Of a DNA stretch of 31,104 nt, positions 7,437-15,671 are shown piece by piece. The notes under the pieces are model-generated. The model saw nothing but the letters and a program-made list of their open reading frames with translations, was not told where the DNA came from and ran no database searches. This DNA is from Candidatus Falkowiibacteriota bacterium (GTDB taxonomy: Bacteria > Patescibacteriota > Patescibacteriia > UBA11705 > JACRDX01). Position 1 is the first letter of the stretch, and each line of letters opens with the position of its first letter. A program made the position numbers and the translations under genes. The stretch covers positions 1-31,104 of the forward strand of contig JACRDX010000010.1 in assembly GCA_016212745.1 (NCBI GenBank), written 5' to 3'.

Positions 7437-8069
7437 TTATTTTTTCTCCTCAGCAGGCACGGTCTTCTCTGGCTCTTGCTCTGGAGCAACGTCCGCTGCT
7501 GGCGCTGCTTCAACTTTCTTAACTTCTGCTTCGGCCTTAACCGCAACGGCCGTCGCGACAATCACGTCATTCTCCAGCATTGGCTCAATGCTTGCTGGCA
7601 ATTTCAAATCAGAAACTCTAATAAAGTCGTCAAATGTTTTTAGCGCTGACAAATCAACCTGAATAGATGAAATCAAATCATGCGGCAAACATTTAATTGG
7701 CAACGTGCTCATGTTTTTATTGACCACGCCACCGAGCAGCTTTTCAGCCGGAGAGTCGCCAACAAATTCCAATTCAATTTCAGTCTCAATCTTTTGTCCA
7801 ACAGGTACCTGATAAAATTCCAAATGCGTAATATCGCCAGTTATTGGGTGCCGCGCCACACCTTTAATCAAAACTTCGCGCGGCTTTTTTTCATCTTGAA
7901 TTTCCAATTTAATAAGGTTGCTGGTTCCTGCTTGTTCATACAATTTTTCAGCGGCCTTGATGGCGATTTCAACATTGATTGATTTATCCACATCAGGACC
8001 ATAAACCACAGCCGGAATTGTGCTCGCGCCAGTTTTTCCTTCGCGTTTTTGCACTTTTGCGTCAAACAT
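7437..8069 (-). CDS. rplY: 50S ribosomal protein L25 (CTC form)
   Basis: L25/CTC binds 5S rRNA on the large subunit. The N-terminal 5S-binding domain (1-83) contains IPAVVYGPD and GVARHPITGDITHLEFYQV. The C-terminal CTC domain (about 84-175) contains VPVGQKIETEIELEFVGDSPAEK and LPHDL. An Ala/Glu-rich acidic tail fills 176-210. The N-terminus is short: the usual basic segment between the start and IPAVVYG is partly missing. It is the first gene of a unit with the DUF3048 gene and a small membrane protein. A promoter with a good -35 lies about 120 bases upstream, so this leader is long and AT-rich. Confidence 0.93.
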   Translation of the reverse strand: MFDAKVQKREGKTGASTIPAVVYGPDVDKSINVEIAIKAAEKLYEQAGTSNLIKLEIQDEKKPREVLIKGVARHPITGDITHLEFYQVPVGQKIETEIELEFVGDSPAEKLLGGVVNKNMSTLPIKCLPHDLISSIQVDLSALKTFDDFIRVSDLKLPASIEPMLENDVIVATAVAVKAEAEVKKVEAAPAADVAPEQEPEKTVPAEEKK

Positions 8070-8079
8070 AGAATAGTAA

Positions 8080-8189
8080 TAAAATTTCTAATTACTAATT
8101 ACTAATTTCCAATGAAATATTTAATGTCTAAAAAAATCTAGCATTTGTCATTTCATTAGAAATTGGAAATTGGATATTTGTTATTTTTT
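8080..8189. repeat. AT-rich inverted repeats in the rplY leader
   Basis: CTAATTACTAATTACTAATTTCC with AATGAAAT on one side, and ATTTCATTAGAAATTGG on the other, give an imperfect hairpin of about 25 bp. It belongs to the class of AT-rich repeat spacers seen at 4834-4953 and 26210-26335. Confidence 0.5.
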
Positions 8190-8218
8190 ATACTATCTCT
8201 AATCCTCGCGCTTGTCAA
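8190..8218 (-). promoter_or_regulatory. Promoter of the rplY operon
   Basis: Minus strand TTGACA (8213-8218), 17-base spacer, TAGTAT (8190-8195). It would leave a leader of about 110 nt. Confidence 0.6.
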
Positions 8219-8224
8219 TCTCTC

Positions 8225-9328
8225 CTAAAATCTGTCCCTGTGCGTTCTCACGCTTTCAGCGCAGCCAATCAATGCCAAACTCACAACCAAAAAGCTGCCG
8301 CCATAGCTCAAAAAGGGCAAAGGAATTCCGGTTACAGGCATTATCCCCAAATTCATTCCAATGTTAATGACAATGTGTATAAAAAATATAATCGCAATGC
8401 CCAAAAGCAAAAATTGCCCAAAATCATCTGGCGCCTTTTGCGCTCCTATCACCAATCTCCAAAAAACAATGGCAAACAAAGCAAGCACAAGAAATACTCC
8501 GACAAATCCAAGTTCTTCCGCGACGACCGCAAAAATAAAATCGCTCTGGCTTTCCGGAATAAATTTCAATTGGCTCTGCGACCCCAACCCAAGCCCTTGC
8601 CCCCAAAAATTTCCCGCGCCAATCGCAATCACCGCCTGCCGAACATTGTAGCCGCTGCCCAGCGGGTCAAGCTGTGGATTTAAAAACGCCAAAATTCTTT
8701 CCTGCTGATAATCTTGAAAAACAAAAAACCACGAAAAAATCATGGCAATCGCAACAATTCCTACCATTAAGAACAAAAATGATTTTTTGATTTTTGTAAG
8801 CAAAAGCAAAATAAACCATACGCCGCAAAGAACCAAAGCAGACCCCAAATCTGGCTGTAAAACCACCAACCCCACCAGACCGATTGTTAACAAGCCGCTG
8901 GCAACAACATGTTTCATCTGGTTAAAATTCTGGAATCGATTGCAAAAAAATCTTGCCAAAGCCACGATTAGCGCGACTTTTGCCAATTCAACGGGCTGAA
9001 ATCCCAATCCTCCCACCACAAACCATCCGGTTGTTCCACGTAAAGTAGTGCCCAAAAAAATCACCAAAACCAACAAGACAAACGCTGCCGCGTACAGCCA
9101 TCTGCTGTACAAATACAAAAACGAATAATGTATCGTTGAAAAAATAAAACAAAGCACAATTCCAATCAAAAAAAACGTGAGCTGTTTGTCAAAAAAAGAA
9201 AAATCCGGATTGTCCCGGCTAAGCTCAATGCTATAAATGGCTGCCAATCCCAGACAACAAAGAAGACAAACGGCCGTGAACAACCACCAGTCAAACCTCC
9301 TTATCTGCTCTCTAAATCTGGACAACAT
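8225..9328 (-). CDS. rodA: RodA-type SEDS glycosyltransferase
   Basis: SEDS proteins polymerise lipid II into glycan strands, RodA in the elongation machinery with a class B PBP. About ten hydrophobic helices are visible, plus the family blocks GFQPVELAKVALIVALA, QPDLGSALV, ERILAFLNPQLDPLGSGYNVRQ, FIFAVVAEELGF and the C-terminal GIPLPFLSYGGS. RodA is preferred over FtsW because of that last motif and because a clear FtsW is encoded at 24508. I use the ATG at 9328; an ATG at 9352 would begin inside the 85-bp repeat, and 9328 gives the same repeat-to-start spacing as prfA and murA. No Shine-Dalgarno sequence. Confidence 0.88.
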   Translation of the reverse strand: MLSRFREQIRRFDWWLFTAVCLLCCLGLAAIYSIELSRDNPDFSFFDKQLTFFLIGIVLCFIFSTIHYSFLYLYSRWLYAAAFVLLVLVIFLGTTLRGTTGWFVVGGLGFQPVELAKVALIVALARFFCNRFQNFNQMKHVVASGLLTIGLVGLVVLQPDLGSALVLCGVWFILLLLTKIKKSFLFLMVGIVAIAMIFSWFFVFQDYQQERILAFLNPQLDPLGSGYNVRQAVIAIGAGNFWGQGLGLGSQSQLKFIPESQSDFIFAVVAEELGFVGVFLVLALFAIVFWRLVIGAQKAPDDFGQFLLLGIAIIFFIHIVINIGMNLGIMPVTGIPLPFLSYGGSFLVVSLALIGCAESVRTHRDRF

Positions 9329-9351
9329 AGCATTAAGACAATTAGCACGCA

Positions 9352-9433
9352 TCGGTTAACGGTTTCGAGGCTCGTTTCGGTTGACGTCTAACGAATAACG
9401 AAACGGACATCGATACCGAATCCGATATCCGAT
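9352..9433 (-). repeat. About 85-bp element, copy B (before rodA)
   Basis: Read on the minus strand it begins ATCGGATATCGGATTCGG and ends TTAACCGAT, matching copies at 3698-3786 and 29871-29952. It lies 23 bases upstream of the preferred rodA start, in the same orientation relative to the downstream gene as the other copies. The stem CGTTTCG/CGAAACG is perfect here. Confidence 0.8.
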
Positions 9434-9443
9434 TTAAATATAA

Positions 9444-10337
9444 TTATTTCAATTCTCCTGCTGTTTTTTCAAATGCCATGAATGAAGATGGATTTAATAT
9501 ATCAACAACTGGCGCGACCAAAACAGAATCAACAGACCCCAATGAATAATAAAAATTTATTTTTACTTCCCGCGCTTCCTCGCTTTTAAACTCATCAAGC
9601 GCGGTAATCGTCGCGCCAACAATCTGGCTGCCCCTGAACAACAAAACAACAAAATCCACTCTGCTGAAATTGTAAGCGCTTTGATTCGCGACATTAAATT
9701 TCACCTGACTTATTGCCACCTCCTCTGCCAATCCCAATTGTTGCGCTGCTACAAAATCAGCATTGTCTATGGCAAACTTCCAAACTTTTGCTTTTAAATT
9801 TTCAAAATCCGGCTTTTTTTGCCATTTCAAATTTTCCAAAACAATTTGCGCGTCACTGAAATTGGTTTGCGATGTCCAATTGAGTTCTGCCAAATATCTA
9901 TCTTCGCTTGGCAGCAAAAAACTTGTCTTTATTCTTGTCTGGCTTGTCCCCACCAAAAAGTAATAATCAAAAGACGCCAGATACCAGCTCTGATTAGGAT
10001 TACGTGCCTCAACCACAATGTCAAATTTGTCTGCCTTAGTTTTCAGAACTGTCACTTCTCCGATTTCAACTGGCAGCGGATTGTTTTTTTCCTGCAAGTA
10101 CGAGTAATTGAGCTTTGGCGCAATTATTTGCTTTTGCAAATTGTCCAGTTCTTTATACTGATATGAATAAAAAAACAACAAGCCAATGCTGCCATACAAA
10201 AACAAAATTCCAGCGACAATTGCCAACGTGATTGTGCCGCTCTTTTTCAATTTGTCTTTATTGACTACAACCCAATATGACCATTTCAATTCTTTTTCAG
10301 TAAATTTTTCTTGTTCCTTTAAATATTGCTCCTCCAT
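9444..10337 (-). CDS. Single-pass membrane protein with large outer domain
   Basis: 297 aa, family not recognised. A charged cytoplasmic segment (1-33) precedes one membrane helix (about 34-59, ITLAIVAGILFLYGSIGLLFFYSY). The remaining about 235 residues are strand-rich and should lie outside. They appear to hold two similar beta units, one around FDIVVEARNPNQSWYLASFDYYFLVG and one around AISQVKFNVANQSAYNFSRVDFVVLLF; both have the pattern of a conserved Asn/Gln followed by an aromatic strand. It is upstream of rodA on the same strand but separated by the 85-bp element. The ATG runs directly into GGAGGAG, with no Shine-Dalgarno sequence before it. Confidence 0.72.
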   Translation of the reverse strand: MEEQYLKEQEKFTEKELKWSYWVVVNKDKLKKSGTITLAIVAGILFLYGSIGLLFFYSYQYKELDNLQKQIIAPKLNYSYLQEKNNPLPVEIGEVTVLKTKADKFDIVVEARNPNQSWYLASFDYYFLVGTSQTRIKTSFLLPSEDRYLAELNWTSQTNFSDAQIVLENLKWQKKPDFENLKAKVWKFAIDNADFVAAQQLGLAEEVAISQVKFNVANQSAYNFSRVDFVVLLFRGSQIVGATITALDEFKSEEAREVKINFYYSLGSVDSVLVAPVVDILNPSSFMAFEKTAGELK

Positions 10338-10363
10338 AAAAAATATTGAATTAGATTTCCCTC

Positions 10364-10372
10364 ATTATACCA
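10364..10372 (-). promoter_or_regulatory. Extended -10 promoter
   Basis: The minus strand reads TGGTATAAT; no good -35 is seen 17 bases upstream. It would give a leader of about 20 nt for the gene at 9444-10337. Confidence 0.55.
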
Positions 10373-10401
10373 CAATATTACAAAAATAAATCCGCCACCC
10401 T

Positions 10402-10429
10402 GTAGAGACGAGATATATCTCGTCTCTAC
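10402..10429. repeat. Perfect 28-bp palindrome between genes
   Basis: Arms GTAGAGACGAGATA and TATCTCGTCTCTAC are perfect complements. The lgt copy (1116-1143) differs by one base in the arms. The flanks are also alike (ATCCGC before, CATA after), so the repeat unit is about 44 bp. It sits between two divergent transcription units. Confidence 0.88.
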
Positions 10430-10527
10430 CATATAAATACCACATTAAAAATTGTATGCAAAATTGAGGGTTGTGCATAACCAACCCCCGTGAATTTCCC
10501 ATCGGCCAAAATATATCAACAACGCTG

Positions 10528-10556
10528 TTGATTATATTCCAAAATTTTGATAAAAT
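10528..10556 (+). promoter_or_regulatory. gyrB promoter
   Basis: TTGATT (10528-10533), 17-base spacer, TAAAAT (10551-10556). Predicted start near 10563, about 28 nt before the ATG at 10591. Confidence 0.6.
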
Positions 10557-10590
10557 AGATTCATAAATTAATCGGTTTTTGCAACATAAT

Positions 10591-12582
10591 ATGCCAGCTA
10601 AAAAAAGCAAAAAAACATTGAAAAAGACAGTTAAAAGCAGTGGCGAATACACCGCAAAACAAATCACTGTGTTAGAAGGACTTGCCCCTGTGCGCAAACG
10701 CCCGGGAATGTACATTGGCAACACTGCCAGCGAAGGCCTGCACCACATGGTTTGGGAAGTTGTTGATAATTCAATTGACGAAGCAATGAGCGGCCATTGC
10801 GATCATATTGTCATACGCATTTTGCCGGATAACATTGTTGAAGTTGCTGACAATGGCCGCGGAATTCCAGTTGAAAAACACGAGGTCACAAAAGTATCTG
10901 CCCTGGAAACGGTCTTGACAAAATTGCACGCTGGCGGAAAATTCGGCGAAGGCGGCTACAAAGTTTCAGGCGGTTTGCATGGCGTCGGCGTCTCTGTTGT
11001 CAACGCTCTTTCTTCGTTGCTGCGCGCAACAGTCAAGCGCGACGGCATTATTTACGAGCAAGAATACAAAAAAGGAAAACCAGTAAAAGCAGCAAAAGCC
11101 ATTGGCAAAGTGCGCAAACCATCAAAAGATGATCCGTTTTATCCTGACAACGAATTTACAACCGGCACAACCATCAATTTCAAACCAGACGATTCAATTT
11201 TCACTGTCCTTGAATTTAATTGGACAAAAATAATTACCAGATTGCGGCAACAAGCTTACCTGACAAAAAAAATAAAAATTGACGCGATTGATTTGCGCGA
11301 CAAAAAAAATCCGCAAAAATATTGCTTTTATTTTGAAGGCGGCATTTCTTCTTACATCAAACAAGTCAACAAAAAAGACAAGCCAAAACATGACAATGTT
11401 TTTTATACGGAAAAAATCGTTGATGACATTTTAGTAGAAATCGCGATGCGCTACGTTGATGAATACGGCGAAACACTGATGGCATTCACGAACAATATTA
11501 TTAACCCTGACGGCGGAATGCACGTGGCAGGGTTTCGCAGCGCGCTCACGAGAACGTTGAATAACTACGCGCGCAAAAATAATTTAATAAAAGAAAAAGA
11601 CGAAAATCTTTCAGGCGATGATGTGCGCGAAGGTTTAACCGCCATCATAAGCATTAAACTGGCAAATCCGCAATTTGAGGGTCAGACAAAATCCAAACTT
11701 GGAAACGTTGAAGTAAAATCAGCAGTTGAAACTGTTTTGGGCGATGAACTGACAATCTTTTTGGAAGAACATCCGCGCGACGCCGAGGCAATAATCGGCA
11801 ATGCTTTGCTTGCCGCGCAGGCGCGCAAAGCGTCAAAAGCGGCGCGCGACGCCGTTATCCGCAAAGGGGCATTGGAAGGAATGGCCTTGCCAGGCAAGTT
11901 AGCAGACTGCTCGTCGCGCGACCCTGAACAATGCGAAATATACATTGTTGAGGGAGACTCTGCTGGCGGTTCTGCAAAACAGGGCCGCGACAGAAATTTT
12001 CAAGCGATTTTGCCGTTGCGCGGAAAAATTCTAAACGTTGAACGGTCGCGCATTGATAAAATGCTTGCCAACAACGAAATAAAATCTTTGATTATCGCGC
12101 TTGGCACAAATTTTGGCGAGCAATTTAACATTGAAAATCTTCGGTATCACAGAATTATTATCATGACAGATGCTGATGTTGACGGCGCGCATATCAGAAC
12201 TCTTTTGCTCACCCTGCTTTTTAGATATTTCCCAGAACTTGTTTCGCAAGGGTATGTTTATATTGCGCAACCGCCACTTTATCAATTGAAAAAAGGCAAA
12301 GAAATTCGGTACATTTACAACGACGCGGCATTGAACATCGCAACAAAAGAATTGGGCACAGATGGCATTAATATCCAACGATACAAAGGTTTAGGAGAAA
12401 TGAACCCTGCGCAGCTTTGGGAAACAACAATGGACCCGGCCACGCGGCTGCTAAAACGTATCACAATTGAAGACGCGGAAAAGGCAGACGAAATGTTTGA
12501 TATTTTAATGGGCTCTGATGTTCCGGCCAGAAAAAAATTCATTCAAACTCACGCCAAATCAGTCAAAAATCTGGACATCTAA
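10591..12582 (+). CDS. gyrB: DNA gyrase subunit B
   Basis: The ATPase subunit of the type IIA topoisomerase that introduces negative supercoils. The GHKL ATPase domain carries EVVDNSIDEA, DNGRGIPVE and GGLHGVGVSVVNALS; the transducer domain follows; the Toprim domain has EGDSAGGSAKQGRDR and DADVDGAHIRTLLL; the C-terminal region ends with QRYKGLGEMNPAQLWETTMDP. Length (663 aa) is normal for a short GyrB. GyrB rather than ParE is preferred from the overall pattern, though ParE cannot be fully excluded. I choose the ATG at 10591, as the longer frame starts at TTG (10579). A lysine-rich tail precedes the ATPase domain. gyrA is not in the window. Confidence 0.94.
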   Translation: MPAKKSKKTLKKTVKSSGEYTAKQITVLEGLAPVRKRPGMYIGNTASEGLHHMVWEVVDNSIDEAMSGHCDHIVIRILPDNIVEVADNGRGIPVEKHEVTKVSALETVLTKLHAGGKFGEGGYKVSGGLHGVGVSVVNALSSLLRATVKRDGIIYEQEYKKGKPVKAAKAIGKVRKPSKDDPFYPDNEFTTGTTINFKPDDSIFTVLEFNWTKIITRLRQQAYLTKKIKIDAIDLRDKKNPQKYCFYFEGGISSYIKQVNKKDKPKHDNVFYTEKIVDDILVEIAMRYVDEYGETLMAFTNNIINPDGGMHVAGFRSALTRTLNNYARKNNLIKEKDENLSGDDVREGLTAIISIKLANPQFEGQTKSKLGNVEVKSAVETVLGDELTIFLEEHPRDAEAIIGNALLAAQARKASKAARDAVIRKGALEGMALPGKLADCSSRDPEQCEIYIVEGDSAGGSAKQGRDRNFQAILPLRGKILNVERSRIDKMLANNEIKSLIIALGTNFGEQFNIENLRYHRIIIMTDADVDGAHIRTLLLTLLFRYFPELVSQGYVYIAQPPLYQLKKGKEIRYIYNDAALNIATKELGTDGINIQRYKGLGEMNPAQLWETTMDPATRLLKRITIEDAEKADEMFDILMGSDVPARKKFIQTHAKSVKNLDI

Positions 12583-12588
12583 CCAACA

Positions 12589-12617
12589 TTGCGCATTTTA
12601 ATCTTTCTTGTTATACT
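12589..12617 (+). promoter_or_regulatory. secE promoter, leaderless arrangement
   Basis: TTGCGC (12589-12594), 17-base spacer, TATACT (12612-12617); the secE ATG is at 12626, 8 bases further, so the transcript would start at about the start codon. Confidence 0.7.
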
Positions 12618-12625
12618 CGCCGCAT

Positions 12626-12811
12626 ATGTCAAAATTAACTCAATATCTAATTGACTCAAGACAGGAATTGCGAAAAGTGAACTGGCCAACAAGAAACCAA
12701 GCGTTTAATTATACGTTGGGCGTAATTATTTTTAGTTTAGCGGTTTCGTTGTTTCTCGGCATGCTTGATATTGGATTTGCCTATGTCATTAAATTGATAA
12801 TCCACAAATAA
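12626..12811 (+). CDS. secE: Preprotein translocase subunit SecE
   Basis: SecE clamps SecY in the translocon. At 61 aa it is the short one-helix form: an amphipathic N-terminal helix with the conserved ELRKVNWPTR (about residues 14-23), then one membrane helix (about 32-57). It is followed by nusG, 13 bases downstream, in the widespread secE-nusG-rplK-rplA order. I start at MSKLTQ; a longer frame reaches back into the promoter. Confidence 0.92.
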   Translation: MSKLTQYLIDSRQELRKVNWPTRNQAFNYTLGVIIFSLAVSLFLGMLDIGFAYVIKLIIHK

Positions 12812-12824
12812 AAATAAAAATGAT

Positions 12825-13367
12825 ATGGCAAAACAAGTTTCTCAAGGTCGCCAATGGTACGTAATACATGCTGCAGCAGGATACGAGGAAAATGTCGCTG
12901 AAAATTTAAAGCAAAGAATCGCTTCAATGAACATGGGCGACAAAATCTTTAATGTAATGGTTCCGACCGAGAAAAAGATTAAAATTAAAAATGGAAAACG
13001 CAAAACGGTCATTGAAAAAGTTTTTCCGGGCTATGTATTGGTTGAAATGATTTTAACAGACCAATCCTGGTATGTTGTCAGAAACACACCGCACGTCACA
13101 GGTTTTATTGGCATTGGCACTACTCCAACGGCGCTCGCAGATAAAGAATTAAAAGCAATCACAGATCGCATGAAAACCGAAGAGCCACAATATACAATTG
13201 ACGTGGTTATTGACGACCCAGTTAAAATCGTTGACGGACCATTCAAAAATTTAGAAGGCAAAGTTTCCGAAGTTGACGCTACAAAAGGCAAAATTAAAGT
13301 ATTGGTCTCATTGTTCGGAAGAGAAACGCCCGTTGAGCTGGACTATTTACAACTTAAAAAAATTTAG
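12825..13367 (+). CDS. nusG: Transcription antitermination factor NusG
   Basis: NusG binds the RNA polymerase clamp and couples transcription to translation or Rho. The NGN domain (about 8-115) has QWYVIHAAAGYEENVAENL, VFPGYVLVEM and WYVVRNTPHVTGFIG. The C-terminal KOW domain (about 128-180) has DPVKIVDGPFKNLEGKV and VLVSLFGRETPVELDY. Length (180 aa) is typical. It lies between secE and rplK. No Shine-Dalgarno sequence precedes the ATG. Confidence 0.96.
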   Translation: MAKQVSQGRQWYVIHAAAGYEENVAENLKQRIASMNMGDKIFNVMVPTEKKIKIKNGKRKTVIEKVFPGYVLVEMILTDQSWYVVRNTPHVTGFIGIGTTPTALADKELKAITDRMKTEEPQYTIDVVIDDPVKIVDGPFKNLEGKVSEVDATKGKIKVLVSLFGRETPVELDYLQLKKI

Positions 13368-13374
13368 CTAAACT
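13346..13374 (+). promoter_or_regulatory. rplK promoter, leaderless arrangement
   Basis: TTTACA (13346-13351), 17-base spacer, TAAACT (13369-13374), overlapping the nusG stop; the rplK ATG at 13382 is 7 bases beyond the -10. Confidence 0.6.
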
Positions 13375-13381
13375 ATGGCAT

Positions 13382-13807
13382 ATGGCAAAGAAAATATTGA
13401 CACAAATTAAACTGCAAATCGCAGCTGGCAAAGCAAATCCTGCGCCTCCAGTAGGCCCAGCGCTTGGCCAGCACGGTTTAAATATTCAGGATTTTTGCAA
13501 CCGCTTTAATACCGCGACAAAAGATAAAGACAGCGACATTATTCCTGTTGTAATCACAGTTTTTGAAGACCGCACGTTTGATTTCATTTGCAAAACTCCG
13601 CCAGCATCAGTGCTTATCAAAAAAATGCTAAAACTGGATAGTGGCTCAAAAAGCTCTGGCCTGACAAAAGTTGGCAAATTGACAAAAGCGCAGCTTAAAG
13701 AAATTGCAGAATTAAAAATGCAGGACATGAACACAAAAGATATCAACGCCGCGATGAATACAATCGCAGGAACAGCTCGCCAAATGGGAGTAACCGTAGA
13801 AGAATAA
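13382..13807 (+). CDS. rplK: 50S ribosomal protein L11
   Basis: L11 binds the GTPase-associated region of 23S rRNA. Conserved parts are KLQIAAGKANPAPPVGPALGQHGLNI (about 8-33), FCNRFN, TFDFICKTPPAS and the C-terminal TKDINAAMNTIAGTARQMGV. Length 141 aa is standard. It forms a pair with rplA, 6 bases downstream, both probably driven by the promoter overlapping the nusG stop as well as from secE. Confidence 0.97.
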   Translation: MAKKILTQIKLQIAAGKANPAPPVGPALGQHGLNIQDFCNRFNTATKDKDSDIIPVVITVFEDRTFDFICKTPPASVLIKKMLKLDSGSKSSGLTKVGKLTKAQLKEIAELKMQDMNTKDINAAMNTIAGTARQMGVTVEE

Positions 13808-13813
13808 AACAAT

Positions 13814-14491
13814 ATGCGCTCAAAACGCTACACAGAACAATCAATAAAAATAGACAAAAACAAACTGTACTCTGCCGAAGAAGCGATCAAGCTTGTAAAA
13901 GAAACATCAAACATAAAATTTGATGCCAGTATTGAAGTTCACGTACGTTTGCGCATTGACCCAAAAAAGGGCGACCAACAGATCCGTGGCACAGTCGTTT
14001 TGCCGCATGGCAGCGGCAAAAGCAAAAAAATTGTTGTGTTTGCAACAGGTGAAAAAGCAAAAGAAGCGCAGGAAGCTGGCGCCGACATAGTCGGCGATGA
14101 AGAGCTGATTGAACAAATCAAAAAAACTGGCAAATGCGATTTTGAAATCGCTGTCGCGACGCCTGATATGATGAAACCTTTGACAGTGATTGCCAGAATT
14201 TTGGGAACAAAAGGTTTGATGCCTATCCCAAAAAACGAAACAATAACGGTTGATATTAAAAAAACTGTCACTGAATTGAAAAAAGGCAAGATAGCTTTTC
14301 GCAACGACGACACCGCGAATTTGCATGTGATTATCGGAAAAGTTTCATTTGACGACACAAAACTTTTGGAAAACTTCAATGTGTTTAAAGAATCTTTGGA
14401 AAAATGCAAACCAGAATCATTAAAAGGCAAACTGATTCACAACGCAGTAATGAACGCCACAATGGGACCCGGAATAAAATTGCAGATGTAA
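13814..14491 (+). CDS. rplA: 50S ribosomal protein L1
   Basis: L1 forms the mobile L1 stalk of the large subunit. Visible family blocks are the N-terminal IKFDASIEVHVRLRIDPKKGDQQIRGTV region, LPHGSGKSKKIVVFA, and GLMPIPKNETITVD. Length (225 aa) is typical. Its presence argues against the Parcubacteria subset reported to lack L1. A terminator follows at 14503. In many bacteria L1 represses its own operon; no mimic site was searched for here. Confidence 0.96.
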   Translation: MRSKRYTEQSIKIDKNKLYSAEEAIKLVKETSNIKFDASIEVHVRLRIDPKKGDQQIRGTVVLPHGSGKSKKIVVFATGEKAKEAQEAGADIVGDEELIEQIKKTGKCDFEIAVATPDMMKPLTVIARILGTKGLMPIPKNETITVDIKKTVTELKKGKIAFRNDDTANLHVIIGKVSFDDTKLLENFNVFKESLEKCKPESLKGKLIHNAVMNATMGPGIKLQM

Positions 14492-14502
14492 TGAACAAAA
14501 CG

Positions 14503-14535
14503 ATCGCCCCGACCAAATGGCCGGGCGATTTTTTT
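14503..14535 (+). terminator. Terminator after rplA
   Basis: ATCGCCC (14503-14509) pairs with GGGCGAT (14523-14529), followed by a run of seven T. Confidence 0.85.
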
Positions 14536-14545
14536 CCACAATCTC

Positions 14546-14577
14546 TTGTTTCTTTTTTCGCACCGTTTTGATAAGAT
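14546..14577 (+). promoter_or_regulatory. Possible promoter of the dTTP cluster
   Basis: TTGTTT (14546-14551) with GATAAG (18-base spacer) or TAAGAT (14572-14577). The boxes are poor, but a promoter is expected here between the rplA terminator and the next gene. Confidence 0.35.
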
Positions 14578-14588
14578 GGTTGAATAAT

Positions 14589-15074
14589 ATGACCAACCAC
14601 AAACGTCCTTCTTGGGATGAATATTTTATTCAAATTTGCCAAACAGTCGCCTCCCGAGGCACATGCGACCGCGGCCGCTCTGGCTGCGTAATAACTCGCG
14701 ACAAACGAATCATTGCCACCGGCTATGTTGGCGCGCCAAGCGGATTGCAACATTGCGACGAAGCTGGCCACATTTACAAAAAAGTATACAATCAAGACGG
14801 CAACTATTCAGAACATTGCGTGCGGACAGTGCACGCTGAACAAAACGCCATTTGCCAAGCTGCTCGCCTCGGCGTTTCATTAGACGGCGCCACACTATAT
14901 TGCAAAATGGAACCATGCCACGTTTGCGCGCAATTGATTATCAACTGCGGCATTAAACGCGTTGTCTGCGAAAAACAATATCACCAAGCGCAACTGTCGC
15001 GCGATTTTTTTGCTCAAGCAGGCGTCAGTTTGATTGTCATGAACAGCGAAGTGGAAAAATACGAGCGCATGTAA
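14589..15074 (+). CDS. comEB: dCMP deaminase
   Basis: Deaminates dCMP to dUMP, the substrate of thymidylate synthase. The cytidine/deoxycytidylate deaminase fold shows GYVGAPSGLQHCDEAGH (substrate loop), the catalytic HAEQNA motif (zinc ligand His and proton-shuttling Glu) and the zinc ligands PCHVC. The protein is 161 aa, usual for the family. I start at MTNHKRPSW; the longer frame runs back into the rplA terminator. It opens a cluster with a P-loop kinase, thyX and tmk, a coherent route from dCMP to dTDP. Confidence 0.92.
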   Translation: MTNHKRPSWDEYFIQICQTVASRGTCDRGRSGCVITRDKRIIATGYVGAPSGLQHCDEAGHIYKKVYNQDGNYSEHCVRTVHAEQNAICQAARLGVSLDGATLYCKMEPCHVCAQLIINCGIKRVVCEKQYHQAQLSRDFFAQAGVSLIVMNSEVEKYERM

Positions 15075-15113
15075 TCCGACTACCAGCTACAAGCTACTAA
15101 CCTAATCTTCTAT

Positions 15114-15668
15114 ATGTCAAAATTAATTCTCGGATTCGTCGGCGAAATCGCCAGCGGCAAAGGCACTGTTGCCAAATATGTCGTTGAAAAATACACAGCT
15201 GGCTATCATCGCTTTTCCACGCCAATCAGAAAAGTTTGCGATGTTCTTCTTTTGGAACAATCGCGCGAAATCATGCAAAAACTTTCAGAGACCTTGCGCG
15301 CCAACATTGGCGAAGACATTTTTGCCAAAGTAATTGTTAATGAAGTCAAACAAGACTCAAAAAAAATTGTTGTGGTTGATGGCATACGCAGGCCAGACGA
15401 CGTAAAATATTTAAAAGAATTGCCAAACTTTTATATTATCAACGTGCAGGTTGATGAAATGGTTCGGTACAAACGTTTGATTGGACGAAAAGAAAACGCT
15501 GATGACGCGACAAAGACATTGGAACAATTCCGCAAGCAAGCAGAAGAAGAACCAGAACGCAAAATTCGCGAAATTGCGGCAAAAGCGGATTTTATTATTG
15601 ATAACAACGGCGAATTTACAGAAACACAACGACAAATGGATGAGTTAATCGGCAAATTGCAAAAATAA
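15114..15668 (+). CDS. P-loop nucleotide kinase-like protein
   Basis: 184 aa with a Walker A motif GEIASGKGT (residues 10-18) and a conserved VVVDGIRRPDDVKYL block (about 87-101) that resembles the DGIRS-EV motif of UPF0200 and dephospho-CoA-kinase-like ATPases. Basic residues RYKRLIGRKENADD (about 118-131) look like a LID region. The exact substrate cannot be read from sequence. Its place between dCMP deaminase and thyX suggests a deoxynucleoside monophosphate kinase; a CoaE-like role is the main alternative. Only 3 bases separate it from thyX. Confidence 0.7.
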   Translation: MSKLILGFVGEIASGKGTVAKYVVEKYTAGYHRFSTPIRKVCDVLLLEQSREIMQKLSETLRANIGEDIFAKVIVNEVKQDSKKIVVVDGIRRPDDVKYLKELPNFYIINVQVDEMVRYKRLIGRKENADDATKTLEQFRKQAEEEPERKIREIAAKADFIIDNNGEFTETQRQMDELIGKLQK

Positions 15669-15671
15669 AAT

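Noticed and set aside
10472..10480. DnaA-box-like sequence TTATGCACA (minus strand) upstream of gyrB
   Set aside because: Only one match is present; a 9-mer with one free position is expected about once by chance in a window this size on both strands. No cluster or dnaA gene is visible, so an origin is not supported.
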